Notes under the pieces: model-generated
What the model was told of the DNA's origin: nothing
Databases searched by the model: none
Seen by the model: only the letters and a program-made list of their open reading frames with translations
Translations under genes and position numbers: made by a program
Assembly: GCF_010015445.1 (NCBI RefSeq)
Contig: NC_053134.1
Span: forward strand, 14,367,129 to 14,431,128
DNA length: 64,000 nt
Source: Perca fluviatilis
Taxonomy: Eukaryota; Chordata; Actinopteri; Perciformes; Percidae
Direction of reading: 5' to 3'
Part shown: positions 37,401-49,700 of the stretch, in pieces
How positions within the stretch are numbered: the stretch's first letter is position 1
How the letters are laid out: each line of letters opens with the position of its first letter

Positions 37401-39239
37401 GTTTCACGTTATTTCTGCTTTCACGTCTTCATACATACCACTTCTTTGGGAATGTAACTAACAGGAATCTCATAATCAGACGGGATATTCTGCTTCTACA
37501 ACGGAGAGAATGACAGAGAGGAGGTTTTGCAACATAATGTCAGGCTAATGTGATAGGCTACAAGATGTCAGAATCTCATGGGGACCGTTTCTTAACATGC
37601 AGATACACATACTAGGAGATTGTGTGAATGTCATATCAAGCCTGCAACTCAGTAATCTCACCAATAATGACAGCTTGCTCACATCATCTGTTATCGGCGT
37701 CCCAAATTTTCCGGAGCAGAGATTCAAACTTGTGAACAGACTCAAGAGGAGACAAGGTGTTTTCAAGATCTAAAACACAGGAAAAAAAACATATAAATGT
37801 GATACTGTAAATTCATACAATATACTGTTAATATATAGTATACAGTTTAAAGTATTGTTTAACTGCTATTTATGCTTTAATGCGTTTTAGTATCACCCTA
37901 ATTTACAATAATCCAGTTATAAATTTACACCTGGCAGCTGACCAGTGAAACCACACCTGACGCCCACAGTGCCTTGCTCAGTGGTACCCGGATCATGTCT
38001 TTGAATAGGAAACACCATCACTATTTCAGTGAAGCAGATCCAGCCTCCGTAATTCAAATATTTTAAAGATGAGTTCTTGAGTCCCTTCACTGAGGCTTGT
38101 TAAATCAAACGCAAATACACACATGCATATTGCATGCAGTAATAAAATGTTATATGTTAAAAAAAACTGAGCATTATCTATTTCTCAAACAGTGGATGGA
38201 AATTGAATTTAGTACTTTTACTTTGTTACCAAGGACACAGGTGGCTTTCTTTCAAAAGTACAACAGCTCCTACACATTTGTTTCATAGTATATGAAATTA
38301 AATAATTAAAACATTCTCTGGTGTTTTTAACATAAACGATTAATCTTTAAAATTATTATAAAATTATATTTTTTTGTTTATATCATAGCCCTATATATAC
38401 ATTTGCATTATTTTATGTCTTAGATTCAGATTTTGCTTTTACTTGTGCGATTTTCTTTTTTATTGATATTTTATGAGCATTGTTGGAGGGTGCCTAAGGT
38501 GTAAGATTTCCATTGCCAACAACTGCTTCTCTGTAATTGTTGCACACATGATAGGAATAAAGAACTTGAAAATAATCAGCAAATAAAGTTAGTTTAAGCC
38601 CTAATCCAAAATACAAACTATTGGACTGTGGATGCATTCTACCCCTTTAATCATAATAAAAAAGCCACTTCAGACTTCAAAGTTGCCAGGGTGACAGGGA
38701 GGAATGTGGTTTGCGTCAAAGGAATTTTCATTCTCGTAAAATATTTTCTATTAAGCAGAATGCCTTCTGGGAGAACACGTGCTAAACTCTCTTTTTTAAA
38801 ATATATTGAGTGAAAGCAAACTGTGTCCATGTGTCCTTACACTTTACTCCTCCCTTTACAAGGGTGCAACGTCAGCAGTATATAAAGCTGTTACTGACCT
38901 CTTAATGCATTAAATGAATAGCAGAAATCAAATAGGCTACATTTCATTCAACACTCAGAAGTGTGGAAGTGGAAGTGGAAACACAGTGAGATCCTTGGTA
39001 ATGTTTCTGATACCATACAATTGTCTTTCATTGCAAGAATAAAGCTGACAAGGCACAAAGAATATACAAAAAATGTAAGAATTCTACTCTAAATACAAAT
39101 ACTCTGCTATTTAACAAGCACAACCAAAGCTGTGGGATATAGCTGCATCAGTGTATTACACTTACTCACAAAACACAACGAAAAAAAAGTAATAAAAAAA
39201 AACTAAAAAAGAAATTCTACTACTTACTTTCTTCCTCAT
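34420..39239 (-). CDS. kitlg: Kit ligand / stem cell factor
   Basis: KITLG is the membrane-anchored cytokine that activates the KIT receptor in pigment, germ and blood cells. Exons: 39239-39228, 37769-37662, 37495-37439, 37344-37186, 37036-36877, 35750-35653, 34584-34420; total 252 aa. As in mammals, a tiny first exon encodes only four residues (MRKK). Exon 2 supplies a hydrophobic signal peptide (LLLSLFTSLNLCSG) followed by GTPITDDVSKLSLL. The helical cytokine core includes IPSDYEIPVSYIPKEV and TCWVVLNIYPLEQSL, with FQCHYRE and CKPPPC supplying cysteines. Exon 6 encodes a transmembrane segment (PLLLALIPFTACVVIVVWL) and exon 7 a 54-residue cytoplasmic tail. The structure matches the KITLG gene, though fish sequences have diverged strongly. 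Whether this is the a or b copy cannot be told. It is divergent (head-to-head) with asb15. Confidence 0.9.
35270..35445. repeat. GCTAAC/GTTAGC-rich fish interspersed repeat
   Basis: The sequence alternates GCTAACAT, ATGCTAATGTTTAGCAGG and TGTTAGCATGCTAGCATTTT in the pattern of a common fish repeat. It lies in the last kitlg intron region. The family could not be named from sequence alone. Confidence 0.45.
35973..36700. mobile_element. Foldback Tc1/mariner-like element
   Basis: The ends CAGTATCTCACAAAAGTGAG and their inverse are flanked by TA. Left arm 35973-36275 and right arm 36420-36700 are near-perfect inverted copies, both containing TGAGTACACCC and GGATCCAGGATACTATGCAT, or their complement, separated by about 150 bases. 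TA duplication and long inverted repeats fit a Tc1/mariner-derived non-autonomous element. It lies in the kitlg intron between exons 5 and 6. Confidence 0.75.
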
Positions 39240-40494
39240 ATGGAGCAAAAATCCGTGGCTGCTCAAATCCGGTGCATTAAATGAAGTGTTTTCAGTTCAA
39301 AGAGAGAGCTCATTGTGTGTATGTGTGTGATGTCCGAGCGTGTAGTGAAACTTGAGGATGGGCTGGCAGTCTGCTTTCTACTCCAGACAGATGGTGAAGT
39401 CTTTTTACGCGGTGGAGAGGCCGCCTACAGGCTGACTCACTGTGTCACACACTGACGCTGTCTGAGACTTTTCCATAAACTCCCACGTACCAATTTCTAC
39501 GTCAGGAGAAAGTGGGCCCTTGTTCTCTAGAGGGAATATTTCGCTTAGAATATGTCATGGTTATTTCCAAAGTAGTTGTTTAGAAAATAAGAAAATTGTT
39601 AATGATGGCAGATTTGCTGATTTTCAGCCATCATATTTGCTTTATTATTTTAGCTTTTTGTTTGATCATAATCTATTTATATTGAATTGTTTTCATTATT
39701 TTGTCCAGGTTTTACTCAAATACACTATGCTGTTATTGAATTGCTTGAGTTAGAGAGTAGATGTGCAGAAAGTACAGTTGCATTATATTTTTATGACACA
39801 CTTATGAAGTAAAAGCCAATACCCTTAATTGGTTATTATCATTATTATCAAATCAATACCAGTCACGTAGGCGAAGATTCAGAAAAATAGTGTGAGGTAT
39901 TAGAAAAGATTAACCCTTGAGATAACTGTTGTGCGGAATGTGGGGATGTAACACAATGCAGGTAAACAGGTACCTTCAAACATGTCATGTGTCTTTGTGT
40001 TTACAATGACCAAATAACCCCATTTGAATGAAGTCACAGTGTAGCCAATCAAGCAAAGGAGTACTTTGTACACAGGAGTTGGAAGTTAAAACGGAACAGT
40101 GTTGAGTCAGGTCGTCTATAGCAGGTCACATCTAAATATAACCTGGACAGCCTCTGACCACATAACAAAAACGCACGGGCTGCAAGCTGGAGTGCTCCAG
40201 GGCACACGTTCACATCAACAGGTGAGACCGATTGATATGACAAAAATTTCAACTTTAAATTCAACTTTAATTTTGTAGTGTCATCTCAGATGTTACAGAT
40301 TTATACTACTGTTCTCGTATATGACAAAATTTCAAGCCGGGTTGATATGGTGCCAGCAGCCCTTTACTGATAAACAAGTTGCATGCCTAACAGCCGTGGA
40401 ATAAGTACACATGTGACTTTAACTCGTTGTGAGTTACCAGCATGTCAGCACGTTTTTAATGACAAGAATCCTCACTGTGTCCTTTCGTATAGAA
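39240..40494. promoter_or_regulatory. Shared upstream region of kitlg (-) and asb15 (+)
   Basis: The two start codons face away from each other, 1255 bases apart, so both promoters must lie here. On the kitlg side, a GCTGACTCACTG motif (39430-39441) resembles an AP-1 site, near GC-richer sequence at 39350-39470. On the asb15 side, the acceptor before the ATG exon (40485-40492) implies a non-coding first exon upstream. Neither transcription start can be placed. Confidence 0.45.
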
Positions 40495-41686
40495 ATGGAT
40501 GAGCAGGAAAGCATAAATGAGGAACTTATCGAGTTTGCCATTCGAGAGAGCATTCCAGATGCCCACAAGCTGCCATGTTCGAACAGGTATGAGTCCAAAA
40601 TGTCTACATTATTATGGATGGGGCTACCTGTCAAAATTACTTCTTTGATCTTTAATATGAACACTAATTTATTGATGGGGTAGTAAACTTCACAAAGGAT
40701 GTGTAGATTCTAAATTCTGAAAATCCTGAATTAAATAATGTAAGGGTGAACAACTGCTACACTGTTGTGAAGCTGTCTCGTAGTGTTTCTAGAGTAAAAT
40801 ATTTTATTTGACCTACTGTTTTCCTTTGGTTCATTAGGAAGGAAGCAAACAGTGACGACTTAGTCAAGATAATGGCAGCCATTCACAAGGGTAAGCATCC
40901 TTTTTTACCCTTGTTTTCGCACAATAATATGTGCAAGTGGTAATTAGAGTCATTTTATTCACACTGAAGTAAACAAAAGCAACCTACAAATGAATACAAA
41001 TGTTTGTTTTTGTGTTCATGCCTGTGCGTATGAACTCACTTGCTTGTATTCACTCCATGAATATTACAAATGTTTCCCTGAGTGTCCTGCATGGCTCTTT
41101 GCTGTTTCTCCACAGGCGATGTGTATGGGCTGCAGGAGCTGTCAGGTTGTGTGTCTGCCTTCAGAGAGAGCGACAGCAGGGGCTGGCTGCCTCTGCATGC
41201 GGCAGCTGTGCAGCCACAGCGAGACATCCTGTATGTGGTGCTGCAGGGTGAGAGCTCAGTGCAATAGGCTGGGGCGTAAAGTCTAACAAAAGAGCATCTA
41301 GCATCTGCACTTTGATAAAATATCCATTGACGTAGGTAGAGTGTGTGTATATTTCCAACCTTAACATATTCTTATTGATGTTTTTGTAGCAGTGTTGACA
41401 TCTACAGACCTGACCCTGGAGGAGCAGACAGACAATGGGGACACGTCTCTGACTCTGGCAGCAGAGGCCGGCCTGGTGGAAAACGTCAGGATGCTGCTGC
41501 AGCACGGAGCTTCACCACACAACACCAACAGCAGGAACGAGTCTCCTCTGCTGATTGGTAACACGCACGCACGCAACGCACGCACGCACGCAAACAAACA
41601 AACAAACAAACAAACAAAGAAACAAACAAACAAACAAACAAACAAACAAACAAACAAACAAACAAACAAACAAACAAACAAACAAA

Positions 41687-41773
<87 letters not shown>

Positions 41774-44700
41774 CATGTTCCTAAACCCCCTTATTGGTAG
41801 ATTACCACCTTTACAAATTGGCTATATTGGCTGTGTATTGGTGGATCTCTTCAGTTGGTGTATATCCTCTGCTAATGTAAATTTGCTTTCTCTGTTTGCC
41901 CTACCAATCAAATTGCAAGTTTCTGCTTCCCAATGAGCCTCAAAGCTTGCAGTAACAAATGTTGTCATATCATTTATTTATTTTTAAAATGTTGTTTGTG
42001 TTTAGTGCTAATAATCAAATGTAATCTTGCTTACGCTCTAAACTAAGCTGGTGAACATGGCCTGTTAGGCATTAGCATGTTAGCTTTGTCTTCGTTAGCA
42101 TTTTGCTAAAGCACTGCTGTTCCCAAATGCAGCCTCACAGAGCCGCCAGCATGGCTGTATTCTTAAAACATCAGTAATTGCTGTAAGCATTGGCCTAATA
42201 AAGCTTTTATTTAATCACCTCCTTTGTGAATAATAAATCCTTCATTACTATCACCTTGTATTTTCCACACTTTGTAGCAGTAAGACAGAGATCATACGAC
42301 ATGGTTGTATCCCTGGTCAAGGCTGGGGCCTTTGTGGAGCAGGTGTGTCTCACTAAGTGGACGGCCACACATGAAGCTGCAAAGGTGAACAGCGCTGCAT
42401 TGATACTGGCTAGCTAGAGCATGAGAGAATCAGAACTCAACATCCAGGATAAAGTTCACATTTTCTCCTTCATTCCTCTCTACCATCTTTCCTTCCTCAG
42501 TTATCTCCTTGCTTCCTATCTCTTGTACCAGGTGGGTTGTCCAGCTATTCTGATGCTGCTGCTTCAACACGGAGCCAAAGTAACAGCCAGAGGGGAGCAT
42601 GGGGTGATTCCTCTGGGGATCGCAGCTGAATATGGCAACACTGAAGCCTTGGAGATACTCATACAGCATGGTAATACACTGAAAAAAAAAATACTGTGTT
42701 GCTTCATGTGTGCTTCACATCTGTCATGTTCATATGTTGAGTAACACCACACAACAACTGGTCTACCTCATCAGACCTTGTTGTATTTGTCCCTGTCCTC
42801 CACTAGGTGGTGACGTGAATGCCCAGTCCAGCAATGGAGACACCGTCCTCTATGATGCGTCAGGATCTGGAAACCTGGACTGTGTCGAGCTGCTCCTGCG
42901 CCACAGAGCCGACCCAAATGTAGCCAGCTACGCCTGCCAGCTGCCCATCCACAGAGCTGCATATGAGGGACACATACTGTGAGCTGACCTCCGTGCAAGA
43001 GAGCACCCAACCATCCTGACGCACCAGAAATATCAATATTCTCATGCCTGAAGCTTGAGAATATCTGAGTTTAACAAGATAATACAGTTCCAGACAGAAA
43101 ATAAATTACTGGAGTCAAATTAACATTCTTTTGCTCCAACTTTACAGCCAAATTGATCACACAGAAACATGTTTCTCCAGCTCTGCAGTGTTTTCACTGT
43201 GGTGGTTTCCACAAAGAGCCTTCTGTTTATCGCTGTTTTGCAGTTCCGTCACTGAACAACACTGTAGCTCAAACCACAATCTAATGAACATTTTTCTTGA
43301 TGTCCTGTTTTCTTCTATTAGCATTTGTTTTTCACAGTTTGTCCCACGCTCCCTTCCTTTATGCCCCCCACCAACCCCCACCCCCACCCCACGCCCCCCT
43401 CTCTCTATCTGTAGAATCCTGAGGACCCTCATCCCCATTACCACAAAACGAGCTATCCGTCTCTCAGGCCAGAACCCCATCCACTCAGCAGCTGACGGGG
43501 GACAGGTCAAGTGTCTGGAGCTGCTAATCCGGAAAGGATATGATGTCAACGCCTTGCTGAAAACACACATCTCTGGTTGGACAGAGCAAAACTCTTTCTG
43601 ACATATACTTGCTCAAAAACAGATTCATCTTTTAAATTAAGATAAGATAATCTTAACTTAAATATAATAAGATAATAAGATAAGACCTATAAGTCTCTCC
43701 AGTCTTAGATCGTAATGTCCCAACATGCACCACAAATGACGACTTTAAAACGGTCACTGCTTGCGACATCATTACCAACAACTTTGACCTCAAGAACATT
43801 TGAACTGTCTGTAAGTTGATTTTTCCTGCTTTATTGTACTTTATTGTATCTTTTAAACTTGCTGCTGATCGGATGTAAATCTTGTTGAAGAGATCTACGG
43901 GGACCTCAGGAAGACTGCTCTGTACTTTGCTGTTTCCAACGGTGATGTAAACTGTGCTGAGATGCTGCTGGCAGCTGGTGCAAACCCTGACCTGGACCCG
44001 CTACGATGCATCCTGGTCGCTATACGCGCCGAGAGGTGTGTGGCATACAGCACATATGTGTGTAAAGTCCTCATTCATTATAGATTACGTACTGGCGGCA
44101 GCAGCAACCTCTGATGTCTCTGTTTGGCCATTTCCAGGTATGAGCTGGTGCAGCTGTTGCTGTCCTATGGAGCAGAGGTGAATTGTTACTTCAGAGTGAT
44201 CAACAACACACTGTTCCCCACCGCCCTGCAGTACAGCCTGAGGGACCCCGTCATGCTGCAGCTGCTGCTCAACAGTGGATATCAAGCTTACAGGTACGTC
44301 TACCAACTGTAAAATGTAGAGCGTTCTAACATGTTTGATTTCAGTAAAGTTTAAAGTTGCATTCCTTAACTAGTAATTTCAGTGGAGCTCATTCAAGCAC
44401 TGAAATAATTAAAAGGTTAATGTATAAAATTGTTAGGCATTTTAATGTTTCATCTCTGCAACACTGTCTCTGTCAGGTGTTTCCATTGTTGCCATGGTAA
44501 CAGTGAAGAAATGGACAGTGGCTGGACTGACCTCCATAACCAAGCCTACCAGATTTACAGTCAACCTAACGTCATCTCAGTAAGTAATTGAAGCGTAATA
44601 CAGACACAGTTCATCGTGCGACCAATCAGCTGATCAATGAGCCAATTAATAACCCAACATATACCATAAATCACATGTCTGACTTCTTCCTCTTTCAGTT

Positions 44701-45122
44701 CTGCGAGTTTGTATCTGTGTCGTGGGTCACACATCTGGTCGGCAGTGTTGTAAGGATGCTCCTGGACTACGTCAGCCACGTCAGCATCTGTCCCATCCTC
44801 AAACGCGTCCTGGAGAATACGCTCGAGTGGGATGAGATTTCTGACATACTGAGTAAAACTTCAATCCATCAATTTTTTTTCTTCTTCTACTTCTTTTTTT
44901 TTTTTTTAAAGATCCATGATGTTAAGCCATGGGGATTTTAAGAATGTGTTAAGTAACTAGAGGTCTGTTTGTGTGTCCCCAGGCAAGCCACGGTCCCTGC
45001 AGCACTTGTGTCGGCTGGTAATCAGAGGTCACATGAGCCTCAGGACGCTGAATGACCCTGAAGCCGTGGCTGCTGTCCCATATCCTCCGAGACTGAAAAA
45101 CTACCTGACCTACAAAGAGTGA
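40495..45122 (+). CDS. asb15: Ankyrin repeat and SOCS box protein 15
   Basis: ASB15 is a muscle-enriched substrate receptor that couples ankyrin repeats to Elongin B/C-Cullin5 ubiquitin ligases. Exons: 40495-40586, 40838-40890, 41116-41247, 41390-41557, 42278-42384, 42532-42670, 42807-42978, 43415-43575, 43891-44035, 44138-44293, 44477-44579, 44699-44852, 44983-45122; 573 aa against 588 in human. About ten ankyrin repeats are visible ([72 protein letters not shown]). The C-terminus has a SOCS box: BC-box [13 protein letters not shown] and Cul5-box-like [11 protein letters not shown], ending YKE. ASB14 is the closest alternative; [24 protein letters not shown] and the linkage to lmod2 and wasl favour ASB15. 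The acceptor before 43891 (TTGTTGAAG) has a weak pyrimidine tract. Confidence 0.9.
41591..41773. repeat. (CAAA)n followed by (CA)n compound microsatellite
   Basis: About 100 bases of CAAA units run directly into about 83 bases of CA, starting only about 30 bases after the donor of asb15 exon 4 (41558). Confidence 0.97.
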
Positions 45123-46744
45123 CCTGTATGATCTCTCCTCTACGCGAAACACATTCTATTTATAGGAGTGTGATTGAAACACTAATAAAAAAAGCACTAG
45201 TCGCTCTTTTAGCCAATGGGAATATATCTTCTCTCAAAGTCCTTTTGCATTTCATGAGTCACGTTGTTATGAGCTTGAGCGCCTCATAGTGTGTGACAGT
45301 GTCTACTATTACTTTTATATGTCACAAAAGAAGAATTTTTCTTCACAGCATTGAACAATTAAAATGTCTCTTTTCTTTATGGTGTCAACGTACGTATTTT
45401 GCACTGACATAGCACATTCTATCACCTTACAATCAGCTTTGAAATCCATCCCAGTGTTATTCCTGAAAAGATGCTTTTGACCAAAACAACAATTTCTGTG
45501 TTGCCTTGCTGCTGTCTTTCTATTTGTGTCAAACGTAGATTTCTTGCAAATATTTAACGCAATGTACACCCACGCAGGTGTTTTCACTTCTCACTAATTG
45601 GACCTCTGCTCAAGGAAAAGTTAGACAGGGAATTCTATGAGGTCACCAAACTACATCAACCAATCAGTAAGTGAAAACACCTGTGTGGGTGGAAAACATT
45701 ATTCTCAATTTGTGCTGGCTTTAAGTCTTCATATTGTGTTACTCAATATGGGGTTTGAAAACTAAATAATAATAGTATTGTTACTTAAATCTAACATGGA
45801 ATGTATTAGTAATACATTTGAATGATATCAGCATAATCCCTGTTCTTTCATTATGTCCTCTGCGCCAGAATAAACATTTTGGAGTGATGACGATGATGAA
45901 CTGGTCGTGTTTACATGTAGGGGTGTGTAAGATGTGAGAGATATGGGCATAACCTCACTGCAGGTTCTATAACTTCCAGTTCGAATCTCTGAAGTCCTGA
46001 AGTCACATACAGTATCTAATGCAAAAACAAACAAAAAAACACATCCATACAACTATCAGCCCTAAACTATCTTCTTTGTCCCTGCCGAAATGTGTCTCTG
46101 TTTTAAAACCATATAGATCAACTGACAACAACAACAACAGAAGACGTGCCGACACCTCTTTGCTGATGGCCATTCAGAGATCGAGCTTTTTTGGCGACAC
46201 ATTATCTCTGTTTATCTTTCTAGTTCTGTTCTGTTGAGTCCAGTTGGTCTTTTTTGGCCGTGAACAAAGCCACTCAGGCCATGATGACAGACTGCTACGT
46301 TGACAGGCCACAGTCTCTGAGCTCACATGCTTTTTGTGGCTCTGTCTCTCAGAGCAGTGTCTCCCAAAAAAGACGCTGCATCATGGGGCCAACACTTTGG
46401 TACGTTCCCTTCTGATCCCTCTCTTAAGGCCCAAAGAGCAGCTGGCGAGATTAGAGTGGAGAGGACACCAACACACACACTCAAACACTCACACACTCAC
46501 AGCAACACGGCCAGCCAGGATAGATCCGGTTCAGATTCATCCGGCTAGGATCACCTCAACTGGGCCCCTCATGTCCGTGGATCTCCAGCAACCTCACGGT
46601 GGACTTTGTCTTTTGTTGGAACCTCTACTCCCACACACCTACTTCATTTTGGGGTCCAGACTGAATCGCATGCAACTCAAGAACTGGTCTTTCTGTGGTT
46701 GTTTAAACTCATACTGACCGGTCTGTGCTAACTACACTTTGGCC
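45123..46744 (+). promoter_or_regulatory. asb15 3' UTR, intergenic foldback repeat, and lmod2 upstream/5' UTR
   Basis: AATAAA at 45184-45189 lies 62 bases after the asb15 stop and is the likely polyadenylation signal. A small foldback pair follows: CACCCACGCAGGTGTTTTCA at 45565-45584, with its inverted copy at about 45671-45694, each continuing inward through a similar AATTGG/CCAATC segment. The remainder up to 46744 is lmod2 upstream and 5' UTR sequence, with no other exon seen. Confidence 0.5.
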
Positions 46745-49700
46745 ATGAGCTGTTTTGGGTACCGCCGAGAGTTGAGTAAGTACGAAGATGTCGATGAGGA
46801 CGAGCTCTTGGCTTCCCTCAGCCCTGAAGAGCTGGCTGAGTTGGAAAAGGAGCTGGTAGACATTGATCCTGATGCCAACGTGCCCATAGGACTTAGACAG
46901 AGAGACCAGACGGACAAGACCCCAACAGGCACCTTCAGCAGAGAGGCCCTCATGAAGTATTGGGAAAACGAGACACAGAGATTGCTGGAGGACGAGATAG
47001 GTGGAGGAAGCCCCAAACAGGTCAGTAATGACATTTAATTAGATTTGCTTGGCATTTTTACAATGTGCCTGAGGACGAAGCCAGCTTGTTTGAAGTTTTA
47101 TCAGATATAACTTAAAACAGATTGCTTAAAAAAAGTTAGAAGTCAATTAAAGTACTAAAAGGAAAATCACAACAAATTACCCCTTATTCCACAGTTGCCT
47201 GAAAGCCATCTGCATTAATTTAGCTTTACAATATACATGTTATTTGGTTTGAAGAAAACCCATAATTACAGCATTGCATTTCACTGAATCATTTTATTAT
47301 ATTTACAGGATGAAGAAGAAGAGGAGGAGTGTGTGACAGACGAAAACAGCGGGGCAGAGGATGAAAAAGATGTTGAAAATGAGAAAGAACAGAACAAGCA
47401 CGAAACACAAAAGCAGAAGGAAGACGAAGATGAAGAGGAAGAGGAAGAGGAGGAAGAGGAGAGTGAGGAAGAGGAGGAAGCTGTAACAGAGGAGGAGGAA
47501 GATCAGGAGGAGGAGGAGGAGGAGGAGGAGGAGGAACAAGGTAATATATTAAAACCTGAACCCTCAAAGGATTCTGGGGCTTTGATGTCACAGGCCGAAA
47601 CCCCAATGCTACTGAAGCCGCAGAGGGTGGAGCCTATGAGACTGACTCCTCCCCCTCCACCTGCCGACCTGAACGCGACCGGAAACCCAACAGTTGTCGA
47701 CGAAGCTCTCCAACAAGCTCTTAGTGACGACCCTGAACTCACAGAGGTTAATCTCAACAACATTGACGATATCTCACAGGTACGAATGCAGACATTATTA
47801 AAGCTAAAGTGTGCAACTATTATAATATAACTATTTTATATTAATGGGCGTCCGTTACATTGAAGCCACTGCCAAATGAGTTGATACAAAGTTAATTAAG
47901 CATATCAGCTCCACAATACTCTCTCTGTATTTCTCAGTATGGCTGCAGTATATTTAGAAGTCTGGTTAGTTTGGCTCCGCCCTCCTACGTACTTACGCTC
48001 AATTTTGATTTCCCTTCAGTACTACGTCTTGGGTTTTCCCTTGGCGGTCCAATCAGCAAACAGAGTGGCTGAGAATGATGATGTTGAGGCCGTGCGCTAG
48101 AGTTGTAGTTCCGTAATGGCGGCGGAGAAAGATGCGAACGAAGCCATTCGGTCCGTTGTGGCAACGCTGCCAAATATCCAGAAGTTAAAGCCCGAGCAAG
48201 AACAATCTTTGCTGAGTTGTGTTGGTGGCCATGATGTTGTGGCCCTCCTCCCCACGGGGTTCGGGGAAAGTTTGATTTTCCAGCTCCAGTAGTGAAGGAG
48301 TAGCTAAGGCGAACGCTAGCGATGCTAAGCCGACGTCACGGCCAAACATTAGCGATTGGTTATGGCAGTTCCAGAGTGGCTCTGGGCAAATCCAGTAGTT
48401 TTAAACGTCAACAGAGTTCAAGGAAGTTAACACTTGGCAATGGAGAGTGGCCAGACTCTCTGTACAAATGTACCAGAGTCCCAGATGTACCAATGTACCA
48501 GAGTACCAGACTCTCTGTACAAATGTACCAGAGTCTGGTAGGACCAGGCGAAAGTCTGGTGACTTTGGCGCACAGAAGCTTGAGTGAAAATAATTACCTC
48601 TTGTGAAGACTCCATCATGTTTTTATAATCCTCCGTGTCCTCCTTTGTTACAAGCAACTGTGTGGAGGAGGGGTGGGGGTGGTGCGCGATCATCGAATGC
48701 TTGCATCATATGGATGCAACGAGTGTAGTTGTCATTACTTAGAGTTCCTCATGTGGAAGACAGAAACTATATTATAGCTTTAAATGTTTGTTTACATCAG
48801 TAATAGGCGTTAAATACAGTGGTCAAAAAAGGCCTTCTGGAATAAAAAGGTTTTAATCAAGGTTTTCGAATGTTTTGATTGTATGCCAGCTTATTTCTAG
48901 AACCAGGCGTCTTGCCATGGTTATCTAATGAGGCGCATAGTTACATATTTGGCCCAACCACTTTTTATGACTGAAAATGAACAATAACATGGTTTATTTC
49001 TTCTTGTGGTTTACTCAATGGCAAGTAGTAGCTAAGAAAGTTATTTTAATCATTATGGTGGAGTGGCAAGAGGATGACCTTTGTGTCGACTTGGTAAACA
49101 CTGGCCTTACTGAAGTGTTAAATCTCTTCAGGAATGCTCTGACGTGGTGGTGGTAGGGGCAGGGGCTGGTGTCAAGTGAAAAGTATTTCCCAATAGTCCT
49201 TAAACTACCATTTTACCATTAAACACATTTTAAAGCTCTTTGTTTCAAAGTTTCAGTGTGGTATATCTTTTTTTGTTGCAATACAGGTTAAATGACATTC
49301 CACATCAAAGATTCTCTATAACTAAAGATAGCACATTACATGCTGCCCCACAGATACAAACACTTCCTGTCTCCTAAGTGGGCGTGGCCTTGTTTTCAAG
49401 TGTAGTGAACGTCATGTGGTTGGATGAAAATTTATTCATCCAATATATGCATCACATATTTATATTTTCTTTTGCTGACATAACATATTTACACAGCTAA
49501 AAGCCATATTTAGCATTACAAAAATAACTTGTGTGTGGCGTTCACAAACGTCAGATGACCTTAGTCTATCCGTGTTGTCAGATCTCACAAGTTTGTTGCT
49601 GAGACAGAAACAGGTCGTAAACAAAGTATACTCCTGATTTGTCCGTCTGATAAATGCCATTTTCGTGTCAAAATGTTTAAGGGGACACGTGGCTTCTGAA

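Noticed and set aside
37920..38050. Possible extra kitlg exon (MVFPIQRHDPGTTEQ on the minus strand)
   Set aside because: It has no signal-peptide character, and exon 1 (39239-39228) joins in frame directly to 37769, reproducing the conserved KITLG exon structure.
40495..45122. ASB14 as identity of the ankyrin/SOCS gene
   Set aside because: The C-terminal end is similar in both, but central repeats match ASB15 better, and the linkage to lmod2 and wasl is that of ASB15.
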